Shown: piece after piece, positions 42,736 to 50,093 of the stretch
How the letters are laid out: every line of letters starts with the position of its first letter
How positions within the stretch are numbered: position 1 is the first letter of the stretch
Program-made: the position numbers and the translations under genes
The notes under the pieces: generated by a model
Database searches by the model: none
Told to the model about the DNA's origin: nothing
Seen by the model: the letters and a program-made list of their open reading frames with translations, nothing else
Assembly (NCBI GenBank): GCA_900542965.1
Contig: UQPY01000003.1
Span: 1 to 57,909 of the forward strand
Source: an uncultured Collinsella sp.
GTDB taxonomy: Bacteria; Actinomycetota; Coriobacteriia; Coriobacteriales; Coriobacteriaceae
Length of the DNA stretch: 57,909 bases
Direction: 5' to 3'

Positions 42736-44199
42736 CTACTCGTCGTGCTTCTCCTCGCGGCGTGCAGCAGCGCGGGCTTCGTGGATGCCCTTGATCGCGG
42801 CATGGCGAGCCGTTCGGGCATCATGGATGGCGTCGCGAGCCTCGGCGGTCGTCGCTTTGGCAGAGCGCAACTTGGCGGCCAGATCGGGGTTGGTTTCGGC
42901 GACCGCGGTAATCGCGGGGCCGTCGAGCTCCTCTTGCGTGGGCTCGGCCAAAAAGTCGATAGCATACTGGGCGGCCACCATGGAGCCCTTTGCCAGCACG
43001 GTCTCGTCGATCTTGTAGAAGCAGGAATGTTGGGCGTACGTGGCGCCAATCTTGGGGTTGCGCGTACCTACAAAGGCGAGCACGCCCGGTACGCGACGCA
43101 GGTACTCCGAAAAATCCTCGCCCGAAAGCGTGCCGCGATAATGGCCTTGGCCGGTGGGGCCCAGGCACTTGATTACAGCCTGACGGCAGCGCTCGCTCGA
43201 GGCGGCATCGTTTTCGACCTTGTAGTTGGCGATGGTGTAGTCGGTGAGCTCTGCCTCGGCGCCCAAGGCGGCCGCAGTATGCTCCACGATGCGGCGCATA
43301 AGCTCCGGCATTTCCTCGTGGGTCGAATCGCCGTAGGTGCGCACTGTGCCGGCGAGGTAGGCCGTGCCGGCGATAACGTTGCGCGCGGTGCCGCCGTGCA
43401 GCTCGCCGACGGTGATGACGGCCGGCTCGTAGGGGCTGATTTCGCGCGAGACGATGGTCTGCAGGGCGTTGACAATCTCGGCGGCAACCATGACGGCGTC
43501 GTGACCTCGCTGGGGCATGGCGCCATGGCACGAGGTGCCGCGGACATCGATGCGGAACCAGTCGGTATTGGCCATGCGCGGACCGGGCTCGCAGCTTACA
43601 GTGCCGGCGTCAACCTCGCTCCAGATATGCGCGGCGTAGGCACCATCGACGCCGTCGAGCACGCCCGTGCCGATCATGAGCTTGGCGCCCTGGCCGTTTT
43701 CCTCGCTGGGCTGGAAGACGATGCGGACTTCGCCGTGGATGTCGTCGGTCATATGGCGCAGGATCTGCAGCGTTCCGAGCATCATGGCGATATGGCAGTC
43801 GTGGCCGCAGGCGTGCATGCAGCCCTCGTTGACGCTGGCGAACTCCTCGCCGGTCTGCTCGGTGACGGGCAGGGCGTCGATGTCGGCGCGCAGCAGGATG
43901 CGGCGGCGTGGCGTGCCGTCCTCGCGGTAGGCATCCGGCGCGGTGCCGCGAAGCGTTGCCACCAGGCCCGTCTTAAGGGGACGCTCGTAGGGGATATTCA
44001 TGGCGTCGAGCTGGTTGGCGATGTCGGAGGTCGTGCGCTCCTCGGCGAGGCTCAGCTCCGGGTGCTTATGGAAGTGCCGGCGCTGCTTGATGATATATGG
44101 TTCAAACTCGGTAGCGATATCTTGGATGGCCGCGGTGACGTCGTCAGCCGCGCGAGCCTCGGTCGCCGCCATAATCTGCTGTGCCTTGGTCTTCGTCAT
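42736..44199 (-). CDS. M20 family amidohydrolase (aminoacylase/hippurate hydrolase type)
   Basis: A 487-residue metal-dependent hydrolase of the M20D group, which releases amino acids from N-acyl conjugates. HFHKHPELS begins the catalytic domain; C131 and H133 in MHACGHDCH and the catalytic Glu pair E166-E167 in FQPSEENGQG are the metal site; GEDFSEYL near the end is also typical. Start 44199 is chosen because AAGGAG lies nine bases upstream; the frame stays open further up to 45036 but only as shadow of the divergent gene. The last 80 residues are a charged Ala-rich helix beyond the usual family end. Conjugates such as hippurate or acyl-amino acids are plausible gut substrates. Confidence 0.92.
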   Translation of the reverse strand: MTKTKAQQIMAATEARAADDVTAAIQDIATEFEPYIIKQRRHFHKHPELSLAEERTTSDIANQLDAMNIPYERPLKTGLVATLRGTAPDAYREDGTPRRRILLRADIDALPVTEQTGEEFASVNEGCMHACGHDCHIAMMLGTLQILRHMTDDIHGEVRIVFQPSEENGQGAKLMIGTGVLDGVDGAYAAHIWSEVDAGTVSCEPGPRMANTDWFRIDVRGTSCHGAMPQRGHDAVMVAAEIVNALQTIVSREISPYEPAVITVGELHGGTARNVIAGTAYLAGTVRTYGDSTHEEMPELMRRIVEHTAAALGAEAELTDYTIANYKVENDAASSERCRQAVIKCLGPTGQGHYRGTLSGEDFSEYLRRVPGVLAFVGTRNPKIGATYAQHSCFYKIDETVLAKGSMVAAQYAIDFLAEPTQEELDGPAITAVAETNPDLAAKLRSAKATTAEARDAIHDARTARHAAIKGIHEARAAARREEKHDE

Positions 44200-44367
44200 G
44201 GTCGATTTGCTCCTTGCTGGGTTGATCGCAAAATCGTACAGGCTCTCTCCAGTATGCCACCTGCCGCTAGGGCTGGTAAAGTTGCCGTTTGCCGCTTGGG
44301 GTTTTGTTACAAGGGCGGGGGAGTACACTCGGGGGTGTTGAATTTCCTGCCAGAGATGGGGATGCCC

Positions 44368-46005
44368 ATGCAACATATCGATCGGATTATCCGCTCCAAG
44401 AACGTCTTTACCGCGCAAGACGGCATCGATACCACCCGCGAGCTGGCGATTGCCATCGCAGGCGACCGTATCGTCGCAGTCGGTGCGCCCGATGACGTGA
44501 TCGCCGCCGCTCCTGCCGCTACGTCGGTTATCGACTACGGCGAGCAGTTTGTCTGCCCCGGTTTCCATGACGCTCATCTGCACTTCTTCCATACCTCGGT
44601 CGGTTCCTCGCCGTACATGCTCATGGATATGGGCACGTCCGAGGCGGCGCTGGTGCAACATGCGCTCGAGTTTTCCCAGGACCTGCCCGACGACGCTTGG
44701 GTTGTGACGCAGGGCTGGCGCGACTACCGTTGGGACCCGCCCGAGCATCCTACCAAGGCGTCGCTCGATGTGGCATTCCCCGATCGTCCCTGTGTTATGT
44801 ATTCGGGCGACGGGCACACGCTGTGGCTCAACAGCCGCGCACTCGATGCACTCGGCGTCACGCGCGACAGCGAGCCACCAGCGGGCGGCTGCTACGACAA
44901 GGATGCAAACGGCGAGCTCACGGGCATTGCTCACGAGGCAGCTGCTATGCAGCTGTTGCCGCGCTGTCTTGAATGGCTGGGCGAGGACCGCATCGCGAGC
45001 GCTTACGCCGACCAGATGAAGCGTATGGCCGAGCAAGGCATCACCTCAATCTGCGATATGTCGCTCATGCCCATGCCGGGCTGTGACTTTATTCGCGACG
45101 ATGTTTACGACAAGCTGCAAGCCGCCGGCAAGCTGGGCATCCGCGCCCATCTGTTCCCCACGCTGCTGGATGACCAATCGCGCTTGGAAGAACTCCAGAC
45201 CCGCTACGCAAACAACGCGCTGCTCTCGGCGCAAGGCTTTAAACAGTTTTTCGACGGTGTGTCGAGCGAACACACGGCATATCTCACCGAGCCCTATACC
45301 AATCCGCGCTTCCCGGGCGACCAGGGCCGTCTGACGGTTCCTGCCGAGCGTATGCGCAAGCTGGTCCTCGCTGCCGCGGAGCGCGGCCACACCGTGCGCA
45401 TCCACGTTATTGGCGACGGTGCGATTCATGCCGCGCTGGATATCTTCGAGGAGGCCGCCGACCTGTACGGCCTGCCCCAGCACGGCCATAACACACTCGA
45501 GCATCTGGAGAACCTCTTGCCCGAGGACATCGATCGCCTGCGCAAGCTTAACGTCGTTGCCTCGAGCCAGCCCTGCCACATCACGCTCGACCCGGGTGGC
45601 CCGGAGCGCGACCTGGGCCTGGAGCGCAGCCGCATCATGTGGCCGTTTGCGACCTATAAGCAGCGCGGCATCCGCCAAGCCTTCGGCACCGATAGCCCCA
45701 TCACAGCCGTTACCAGCATGAACGTGCTCTACACGGCCATCACGCGCCAAGACCCTCGCAGCCACTGGCCCGAGGGCGGCTGGCTTCCCAGCGAGCGCAT
45801 CGATGCGGCTACAGCCCTGCGCAACTACACCCTGGGTAGCGCCTATGCGGCAGGCGACGAGCAAAACCTCGGCAGCTTGGAGCCCGGCAAGTATGCCGAC
45901 CTGGTAGTCCTGGACCAAAACCCGCTCACCATCGACCCCCAAGAGCTCCAGGCCACCAAGGTTCAGGCCACCTACCTGGCAGGCAACTTGATTTACGAGC
46001 GCTAA
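44368..46005 (+). CDS. YtcJ-like metal-dependent amidohydrolase
   Basis: A 545-residue enzyme of the amidohydrolase superfamily, amidohydro_3/YtcJ group. The metal site begins PGFHDAHLHFFH near residue 60; further ligands are in VRIHVIGDGAIH and the final Asp in FGTDSPI. TLGSAYAAGDEQNLGSLEPGKYADLVVLD is the standard C-terminal strand. Three in-frame ATGs (44356, 44362, 44368) are close together; 44368 is taken because GGGG lies six bases upstream and it starts at the conserved region. Members hydrolyse formyl or acyl amides and cyclic amides. It is divergent from the M20 hydrolase across a 168-bp gap, which suggests related amide catabolism. Confidence 0.9.
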   Translation: MQHIDRIIRSKNVFTAQDGIDTTRELAIAIAGDRIVAVGAPDDVIAAAPAATSVIDYGEQFVCPGFHDAHLHFFHTSVGSSPYMLMDMGTSEAALVQHALEFSQDLPDDAWVVTQGWRDYRWDPPEHPTKASLDVAFPDRPCVMYSGDGHTLWLNSRALDALGVTRDSEPPAGGCYDKDANGELTGIAHEAAAMQLLPRCLEWLGEDRIASAYADQMKRMAEQGITSICDMSLMPMPGCDFIRDDVYDKLQAAGKLGIRAHLFPTLLDDQSRLEELQTRYANNALLSAQGFKQFFDGVSSEHTAYLTEPYTNPRFPGDQGRLTVPAERMRKLVLAAAERGHTVRIHVIGDGAIHAALDIFEEAADLYGLPQHGHNTLEHLENLLPEDIDRLRKLNVVASSQPCHITLDPGGPERDLGLERSRIMWPFATYKQRGIRQAFGTDSPITAVTSMNVLYTAITRQDPRSHWPEGGWLPSERIDAATALRNYTLGSAYAAGDEQNLGSLEPGKYADLVVLDQNPLTIDPQELQATKVQATYLAGNLIYER

Positions 46006-46023
46006 TAATCATGCCGTACCGTT

Positions 46024-46076
46024 AAGCGCGGCTCGGGCAGCCTTTTTGGGATAGCGCTCGAGCCGCGTTTGCGTTT
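46024..46076 (+). terminator. Terminator of the YtcJ-like gene
   Basis: Arms CGCGGCTCG / CGAGCCGCG (46027-46035 with 46059-46067) followed by TTTGCGTTTT. Large loop of 23 nt. Confidence 0.65.
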
Positions 46077-46259
46077 TGGTGGGGATCCGCCATGAGCGTC
46101 CCTGCTCTGTTGGATTTGGGTGCGGGGCGGAGGTGCTGCTGCCCCGCGCTCAATTTGGACACCAGCAATGCTATCTCTTGGTGTTTTGCATACTTCCCAT
46201 TACAGATTGCATAAAAAGGCTGGGATGTCCTTCCTGATCCTGATGTACCCCCGCCCGTG

Positions 46260-46497
46260 CCGTGCAAAAAACGGAGTATTCAGCACCGCGAGCTCTGCCG
46301 GTGCCGCTGCGGCTGAGTAACGTTGCGGAGATTGACGTCATTTTGGGCTCCGGTACGGCGCGAAGCGTGCCTTTTTGTCCTGGCGGGGTTTGCCTGCCGA
46401 CTCAAATCGCCGGTCGAAGGCGTCCTTGGGACCAATATGGTGTGTCCGGCGTGTATGCAGCCGTCCTGGCTTGCTGAATACTCCCAAAAATGCACGG
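46260..46497. repeat. 26-bp imperfect inverted repeat pair in a 900-bp gene-free region
   Basis: Positions 46260-46285 and 46472-46497 are inverted copies that agree at CCGTGCA and GGAGTATTCAGCA but carry AAAAA on one side and TTTTT on the other where complementarity would require the reverse. A further hairpin (TGCACGG..CCCGTGCA) lies at 46491-46519. No convincing gene is found from 46006 to 46574; the short open frames have no ribosome sites or protein character. It may be the remains of an inserted element. Confidence 0.5.
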
Positions 46498-46574
46498 TGC
46501 TCCCCAGGGGACCCGTGCACGCAACGAAAACCATGCCCATGTCGCTATCCGCATCGCCATTTTGCTGCACTGAC

Positions 46575-46785
46575 TTTTCTGAATGCCGGGCTCGAATTAG
46601 TTAACCTGCCTCCCGTGTGGCTCCGGAGGGGCGGGGCATAAGGTTTATCGCGAGTTCCGCACGAGCCGAAAGCCGCTTAATGTGGCCTTCGTGCGAGCAG
46701 GACTGCCCGAGCAGGAAACCTTATGCCCCGCCCCTCCGGAGCCACACGGGAGGCACCGCTAAGTTATCCCCCGGCATTCAGAAAA
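46575..46785. mobile_element. 211-bp palindromic, MITE-like element upstream of groES
   Basis: Outer inverted repeats TTTTCTGAATGCCGGG (46575-46590) and its exact complement (46770-46785), then perfect 39-bp inner arms (46608-46646 with 46716-46754), then a central hairpin around CGCACGA / TCGTGCG. The only unpaired parts are the two spacers of 15-17 bp. Nested terminal and inner inverted repeats without a gene fit a miniature inverted-repeat element; no target duplication is evident. It could also form a very stable RNA. Confidence 0.6.
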
Positions 46786-46922
46786 TCTAAGTGCCAAAAA
46801 ATAAGATTTTTTGACTCCGTGTTGTATAACCCGCCATTCGTGGGTACCATTCAACGCGTACGCAAACAAAAAGGGTTAATTCGCGTGGTATAACCGCGCG
46901 GCCCAAAAAGGAGGAGACAAGC

Positions 46923-47216
46923 ATGTCGTCTTTGAAGCCGCTTGCAGATCGTGTTCTGGTCAAGCCCGACGAGGCCGAGCAGAAGACCGCTTCTGGTCTG
47001 TATATCGCCAGCAACGCTCAGGAGAAGCCGCAGCGCGGCACCATCGTTGCCGTGGGCGCCGGCAAGGTCAACGACAAGGGTGAGCGCATCCCCATGGACG
47101 TCAAGGTCGGTGACGTTGTCATCTACGGTAAGTTCGGTGGCAACGAGGTCAAGGTCGACGGCGAGAAGTATCTGCTGATGCGCGCCGACGACATCTACGC
47201 TGTCGTCGAGGCCTAG
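46923..47216 (+). CDS. groES: Co-chaperonin GroES
   Basis: The 97-residue 10-kDa chaperonin that caps the GroEL ring. LKPLADRVLVKPDEAEQKT and YGKFGGNEVKVDGEKYLLMRADDIYAVVE match the family; the mobile loop is SGLYIASNAQEKPQRG. AAGGAGGAG precedes the ATG by seven bases. groEL follows after 96 bp. The 137 bp upstream contain two similar TATAACC stretches (about 46823 and 46891) but no CIRCE element (TTAGCACTC-N9-GAGTGCTAA) and no HAIR-type inverted repeat that I could see, so heat control, if present, is by another route. Confidence 0.98.
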   Translation: MSSLKPLADRVLVKPDEAEQKTASGLYIASNAQEKPQRGTIVAVGAGKVNDKGERIPMDVKVGDVVIYGKFGGNEVKVDGEKYLLMRADDIYAVVEA

Positions 47217-47246
47217 TCTCGTCAGAATCTCTGATTCGTCTTTGAA

Positions 47247-47282
47247 CGCGTCCGCCGCATAGGACTCGGAAGCGGCGACGCG
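47247..47282 (+). terminator. Intergenic hairpin between groES and groEL
   Basis: Arms CGCGTCCGCCGC / GCGGCGACGCG with one bulge in the 96-bp gap. No T-run; probably an mRNA-processing or stability element rather than a full terminator. Confidence 0.5.
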
Positions 47283-47312
47283 AGTCACATTTCTTTTGGA
47301 GGATTACCTACC

Positions 47313-48950
47313 ATGGCAAAGAACATTACGTTCAACACCGATGCCCGCGCTAAGCTCGCCAAGGGCGTCAACACTCTGGCCGACGCCGTTACCGTCACCA
47401 TGGGCCCCAAGGGTCGCTACGTTGCGCTGCAGCGCACGTTCGGTGCCCCGACCATCACCAACGACGGCGTTTCCGTCGCCAAGGAGATCGAGCTCGAGGA
47501 CAACATCGAGAACATGGGCGCTCAGCTGGTGAAGGAGGTTGCCACCAAGACCAACGACACCGTGGGTGACGGCACCACCACCGCAACTCTGCTCGCTCAG
47601 GCCATCGTCAACGACGGTCTGCGCAACGTCGCCGCTGGCGCCAACCCGCTGGCCATCCGTCGCGGCATCGACAAGGCCGTCAACGCCGCCGTCGCCGAGA
47701 TGAAGAAGCAGGCTAAGCCGGTCGAGACCAAGGAGCAGATTGCTTCCGTCGGCACCATCTCTGCCGGTGACCCCGAGGTCGGCGAGAAGATCGCCGAGGC
47801 CATGGAGGTCGTGGGCAAGGACGGCGTCATCACCGTCGAGGATTCCCAGACGTTCGACATCACCATCGACACCGTCGAGGGCATGCAGTTCGACAAGGGC
47901 TATGTCTCCGCTTACTTCGTCACGGATAACGACCGCATGGAGGCCGTGATGAAGGATCCGTACATCCTCATCACCGACCAGAAGATCTCCAGCGTTCAGG
48001 ACATCATGCCCGTTCTCGAGGCTGTCCAGCGCGCTGGCCGTGGCCTGCTCATCATCGCTGAGGACATCGACGGCGAAGCTCTGCCTACCCTGGTCCTCAA
48101 CAAGATCCGTGGCGCCCTCAACGTCTGCGCCGTCAAGGCCCCGGGCTACGGCGATCGCCGCAAGCGCATTCTCGAGGACATCGCCGTCCTCACCGGTGGC
48201 CAGGCTGCCCTGGACGAGTTGGGCGTGAAGGTCGCTGACATCACCGCCGATATGCTCGGTACCGCTAAGTCCGTCACCATCTCTAAGGACAACACCGTCG
48301 TCGTCGGCGGCGCTGGCTCCAAGGAGGCCATCGACGCCCGTATCGCTCAGATTAAGGGCGAGATGGAGAACACCACCTCTGACTTCGACCGTGAGAAGCT
48401 CCAGGAGCGCCTGGCCAAGCTCTCCGGTGGCGTTGCCGTCATCAAGGTCGGCGCTGCTACCGAGTCCGAGCTCAAGGAGATCAAGCATCGCGTCGAGGAC
48501 GCCCTGCAGGCCACCCGCGCTGCTGTCGAGGAGGGCATTGTCGCTGGCGGCGGCGTCGCCTTCATGGACGCTGCTCCTGCGCTCGATGCCGTCGAGATCG
48601 ATGACCCCGAGGAGAAGATCGGCGTCGACATCGTCAAGAAGGCTCTGACCGCTCCGGTCGCCACCATCGCCAAGAACGCTGGCTTTGAGGGCGCTGTCGT
48701 GGTCGACAAGGTCGCCGAGCTGCCCGCCGGCCAGGGTCTCAACTCTGCCAACGGCGAGTGGGGCGACATGATCGAGATGGGCGTCCTCGACCCCGTCAAG
48801 GTCAGCCGCGTCACCCTGCAGAACGCTGCTTCTGTCGCCAGCCTGATCCTCATCACCGAGGCCACCGTCTCCGATGTGCCCAAGAACACTCAGCTTGAGG
48901 ACGCAATCGCTGCTGCTACCGCTGGTCAGCAGGGCGGCGGTATGTACTAA
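47313..48950 (+). CDS. groEL: Chaperonin GroEL
   Basis: A 545-residue 60-kDa chaperonin subunit of the 14-mer that folds proteins in an ATP-driven cycle. TMGPKGRYVALQ, VGDGTTTATLLAQ (ATP-binding P-loop region) and AVKAPGYGDRRK are present, as is the family signature near EEGIVAGGGVAFM. The C-terminus ends in GQQGGGMY, a short version of the GGM tail. TTTGGAGG lies 10 bases before the ATG. Full length and intact. Confidence 0.99.
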   Translation: MAKNITFNTDARAKLAKGVNTLADAVTVTMGPKGRYVALQRTFGAPTITNDGVSVAKEIELEDNIENMGAQLVKEVATKTNDTVGDGTTTATLLAQAIVNDGLRNVAAGANPLAIRRGIDKAVNAAVAEMKKQAKPVETKEQIASVGTISAGDPEVGEKIAEAMEVVGKDGVITVEDSQTFDITIDTVEGMQFDKGYVSAYFVTDNDRMEAVMKDPYILITDQKISSVQDIMPVLEAVQRAGRGLLIIAEDIDGEALPTLVLNKIRGALNVCAVKAPGYGDRRKRILEDIAVLTGGQAALDELGVKVADITADMLGTAKSVTISKDNTVVVGGAGSKEAIDARIAQIKGEMENTTSDFDREKLQERLAKLSGGVAVIKVGAATESELKEIKHRVEDALQATRAAVEEGIVAGGGVAFMDAAPALDAVEIDDPEEKIGVDIVKKALTAPVATIAKNAGFEGAVVVDKVAELPAGQGLNSANGEWGDMIEMGVLDPVKVSRVTLQNAASVASLILITEATVSDVPKNTQLEDAIAAATAGQQGGGMY

Positions 48951-48976
48951 GGCCGACAAGGTCTAGAACTCCCACC

Positions 48977-49121
48977 GGGAATCCGGGGGCGGGACGGGGA
49001 CTTCTCTCCGGAACGTCCTCGGACATGCAAAGAGGCTCCGCATCGCGCTTCGCGCTGCGGAGCCTCTTTGCGTCCTGCGGAATATTCCGGAGAGAAGTCC
49101 CCGTCCCGCCCCCGGATTCCC
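48977..49121. repeat. 145-bp near-perfect palindrome downstream of groEL
   Basis: Perfect 36-bp outer arms (48977-49012 with 49086-49121) and perfect 16-bp inner arms (49027-49042 with 49056-49071) that continue into a GCGC-TT-CGCGC loop. It starts 27 bp past the groEL stop and could end the groESL transcript, though no T-run follows. The nested design is like the element before groES and the amt-glnK hairpin, but the sequences differ. The remaining 49122-49271 hold no gene. Confidence 0.75.
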
Positions 49122-49271
49122 TGCGTTTACGGCCTTGAGGCCGGCGGGCGGAGAAGGATGTGGTCGATAGGGATACGTGTCCCCTTCGCTGTTTCGCGCT
49201 TTGCTTTGGGATGGGTGGGGAACGTGGTTGCTTTGGCAACTGATCTCCGCCACAAATTACCCTTGGCATAC

Positions 49272-49299
49272 TTGCGCGAGAACCTGCTCGTGCTACACT
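49272..49299 (+). promoter_or_regulatory. Promoter of the riboflavin-transport operon
   Basis: TTGCGC (49272-49277), a 16-bp spacer and TACACT (49294-49299), which would start RNA about ten bases before the FMN riboswitch. Confidence 0.45.
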
Positions 49300-49308
49300 T
49301 GCAATTGC

Positions 49309-49492
49309 TGTTTCAGGGCGGGGTGAAATTCCCCACTGGCGGTAAATCGGGCGGTGCCAAAGGGGTGCCGTGGTGCAGGCGAGGCGTCTGCGACCGAGCC
49401 GATGAGTCCGCGACCCGTGCGTGTGTTGGTTCGCATGCCGGCTGAACTGGTGAGATCCCAGTACCAACGGTTAGAGTCCGGATGAAAGAGGC
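49309..49492 (+). promoter_or_regulatory. FMN riboswitch (RFN element)
   Basis: The conserved blocks of the FMN aptamer occur in order: TTCAGGGCGGGGTGAAATTC, CCCCACTGGCGGTAAAT, a variable stem, GAGTCCGCGACCC, GAACTGGTGAGATCCCAGTA, CCAACGGTTAGAGTCCGGAT and GAAAGAGG. It ends 11 bases before the ribU start codon with no terminator in between, so FMN probably hides the ribosome-binding site (translational control). High FMN should switch off riboflavin uptake. Confidence 0.96.
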
Positions 49493-49502
49493 AGGTGATC
49501 TT

Positions 49503-50093
49503 ATGTCTGAACAGTCGCAGCATATCCATTTTGAGAACACGAATAGGTGGAGCACCAAACAGCTCGTTACCATGGCGTTGATGTGCGCCTTGGGCGCCCT
49601 GTTTATGTACGTGCAGCTGCCTATCCTTCCTTCGGCGCCGTTTTTGACGTATGACCCGTCGCTGGTACCGGCGATGGTGTGCGGGTTTGCGTATGGTCCT
49701 GGCGCCGGCACTGCTGTTGCCGCTATGGCTATCGTTATCCATGCGCTCACCACGGGTGACTGGGTCGGCGCGCTTATGAACCTGGTTGCCACGCTGGGCT
49801 ACATTCTGCCTGCGGCTATCGTCTATCAGAAGATGCATACCTATAAGGGTGCCGTGATTGGCCTGGTGCTCGGCGTTATTGCCGCTACGGCGTTGTCTAT
49901 GGTCGCAAACCTTACCATTGGCGTATGGTTCTGGTATGGCTCGGTCGATGTGATCGCCCCGCTCATGATTCCTGCCGTGCTGCCGTTCAACCTTATCAAG
50001 ACCGTGCTTAACTCGGTGTTGACACTGGCGGTGTATAAAGCGGTCTCCAACCTCATCACGCCTAAAAAGGACCAGGTCAAAGGCCGCGCATGA
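49503..50093 (+). CDS. ribU: ECF transporter riboflavin S component
   Basis: A 196-residue substrate-binding membrane subunit with six hydrophobic segments. STKQLVTMALMCALGALFMYV carries the first-helix pattern that meets EcfT, and the long loop with LPILPSAPFLTYDPSLVPAM matches RibU-type proteins. ATG 49503 directly follows the FMN riboswitch, which fixes the substrate as riboflavin or FMN precursor with good confidence. Its last codons overlap the ATPase start by four bases (ATGA). Confidence 0.95.
   Translation: MSEQSQHIHFENTNRWSTKQLVTMALMCALGALFMYVQLPILPSAPFLTYDPSLVPAMVCGFAYGPGAGTAVAAMAIVIHALTTGDWVGALMNLVATLGYILPAAIVYQKMHTYKGAVIGLVLGVIAATALSMVANLTIGVWFWYGSVDVIAPLMIPAVLPFNLIKTVLNSVLTLAVYKAVSNLITPKKDQVKGRA

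Noticed and set aside
42736..45036. A 766-residue form of the M20 amidohydrolase extending upstream to 45036
   Set aside because: The extra N-terminal part overlaps the conserved divergent YtcJ-like gene; ribosome site and family start point to 44199.
46120..46641. Several short open frames in the gene-free region before groES
   Set aside because: No ribosome sites, no conserved features, and they cross inverted repeats and palindromic arms.
47304..48959. A 551-codon open frame antisense to groEL
   Set aside because: Exact shadow of an essential, highly conserved gene; low-complexity Gly/Asp/Leu/Val composition with no family match.
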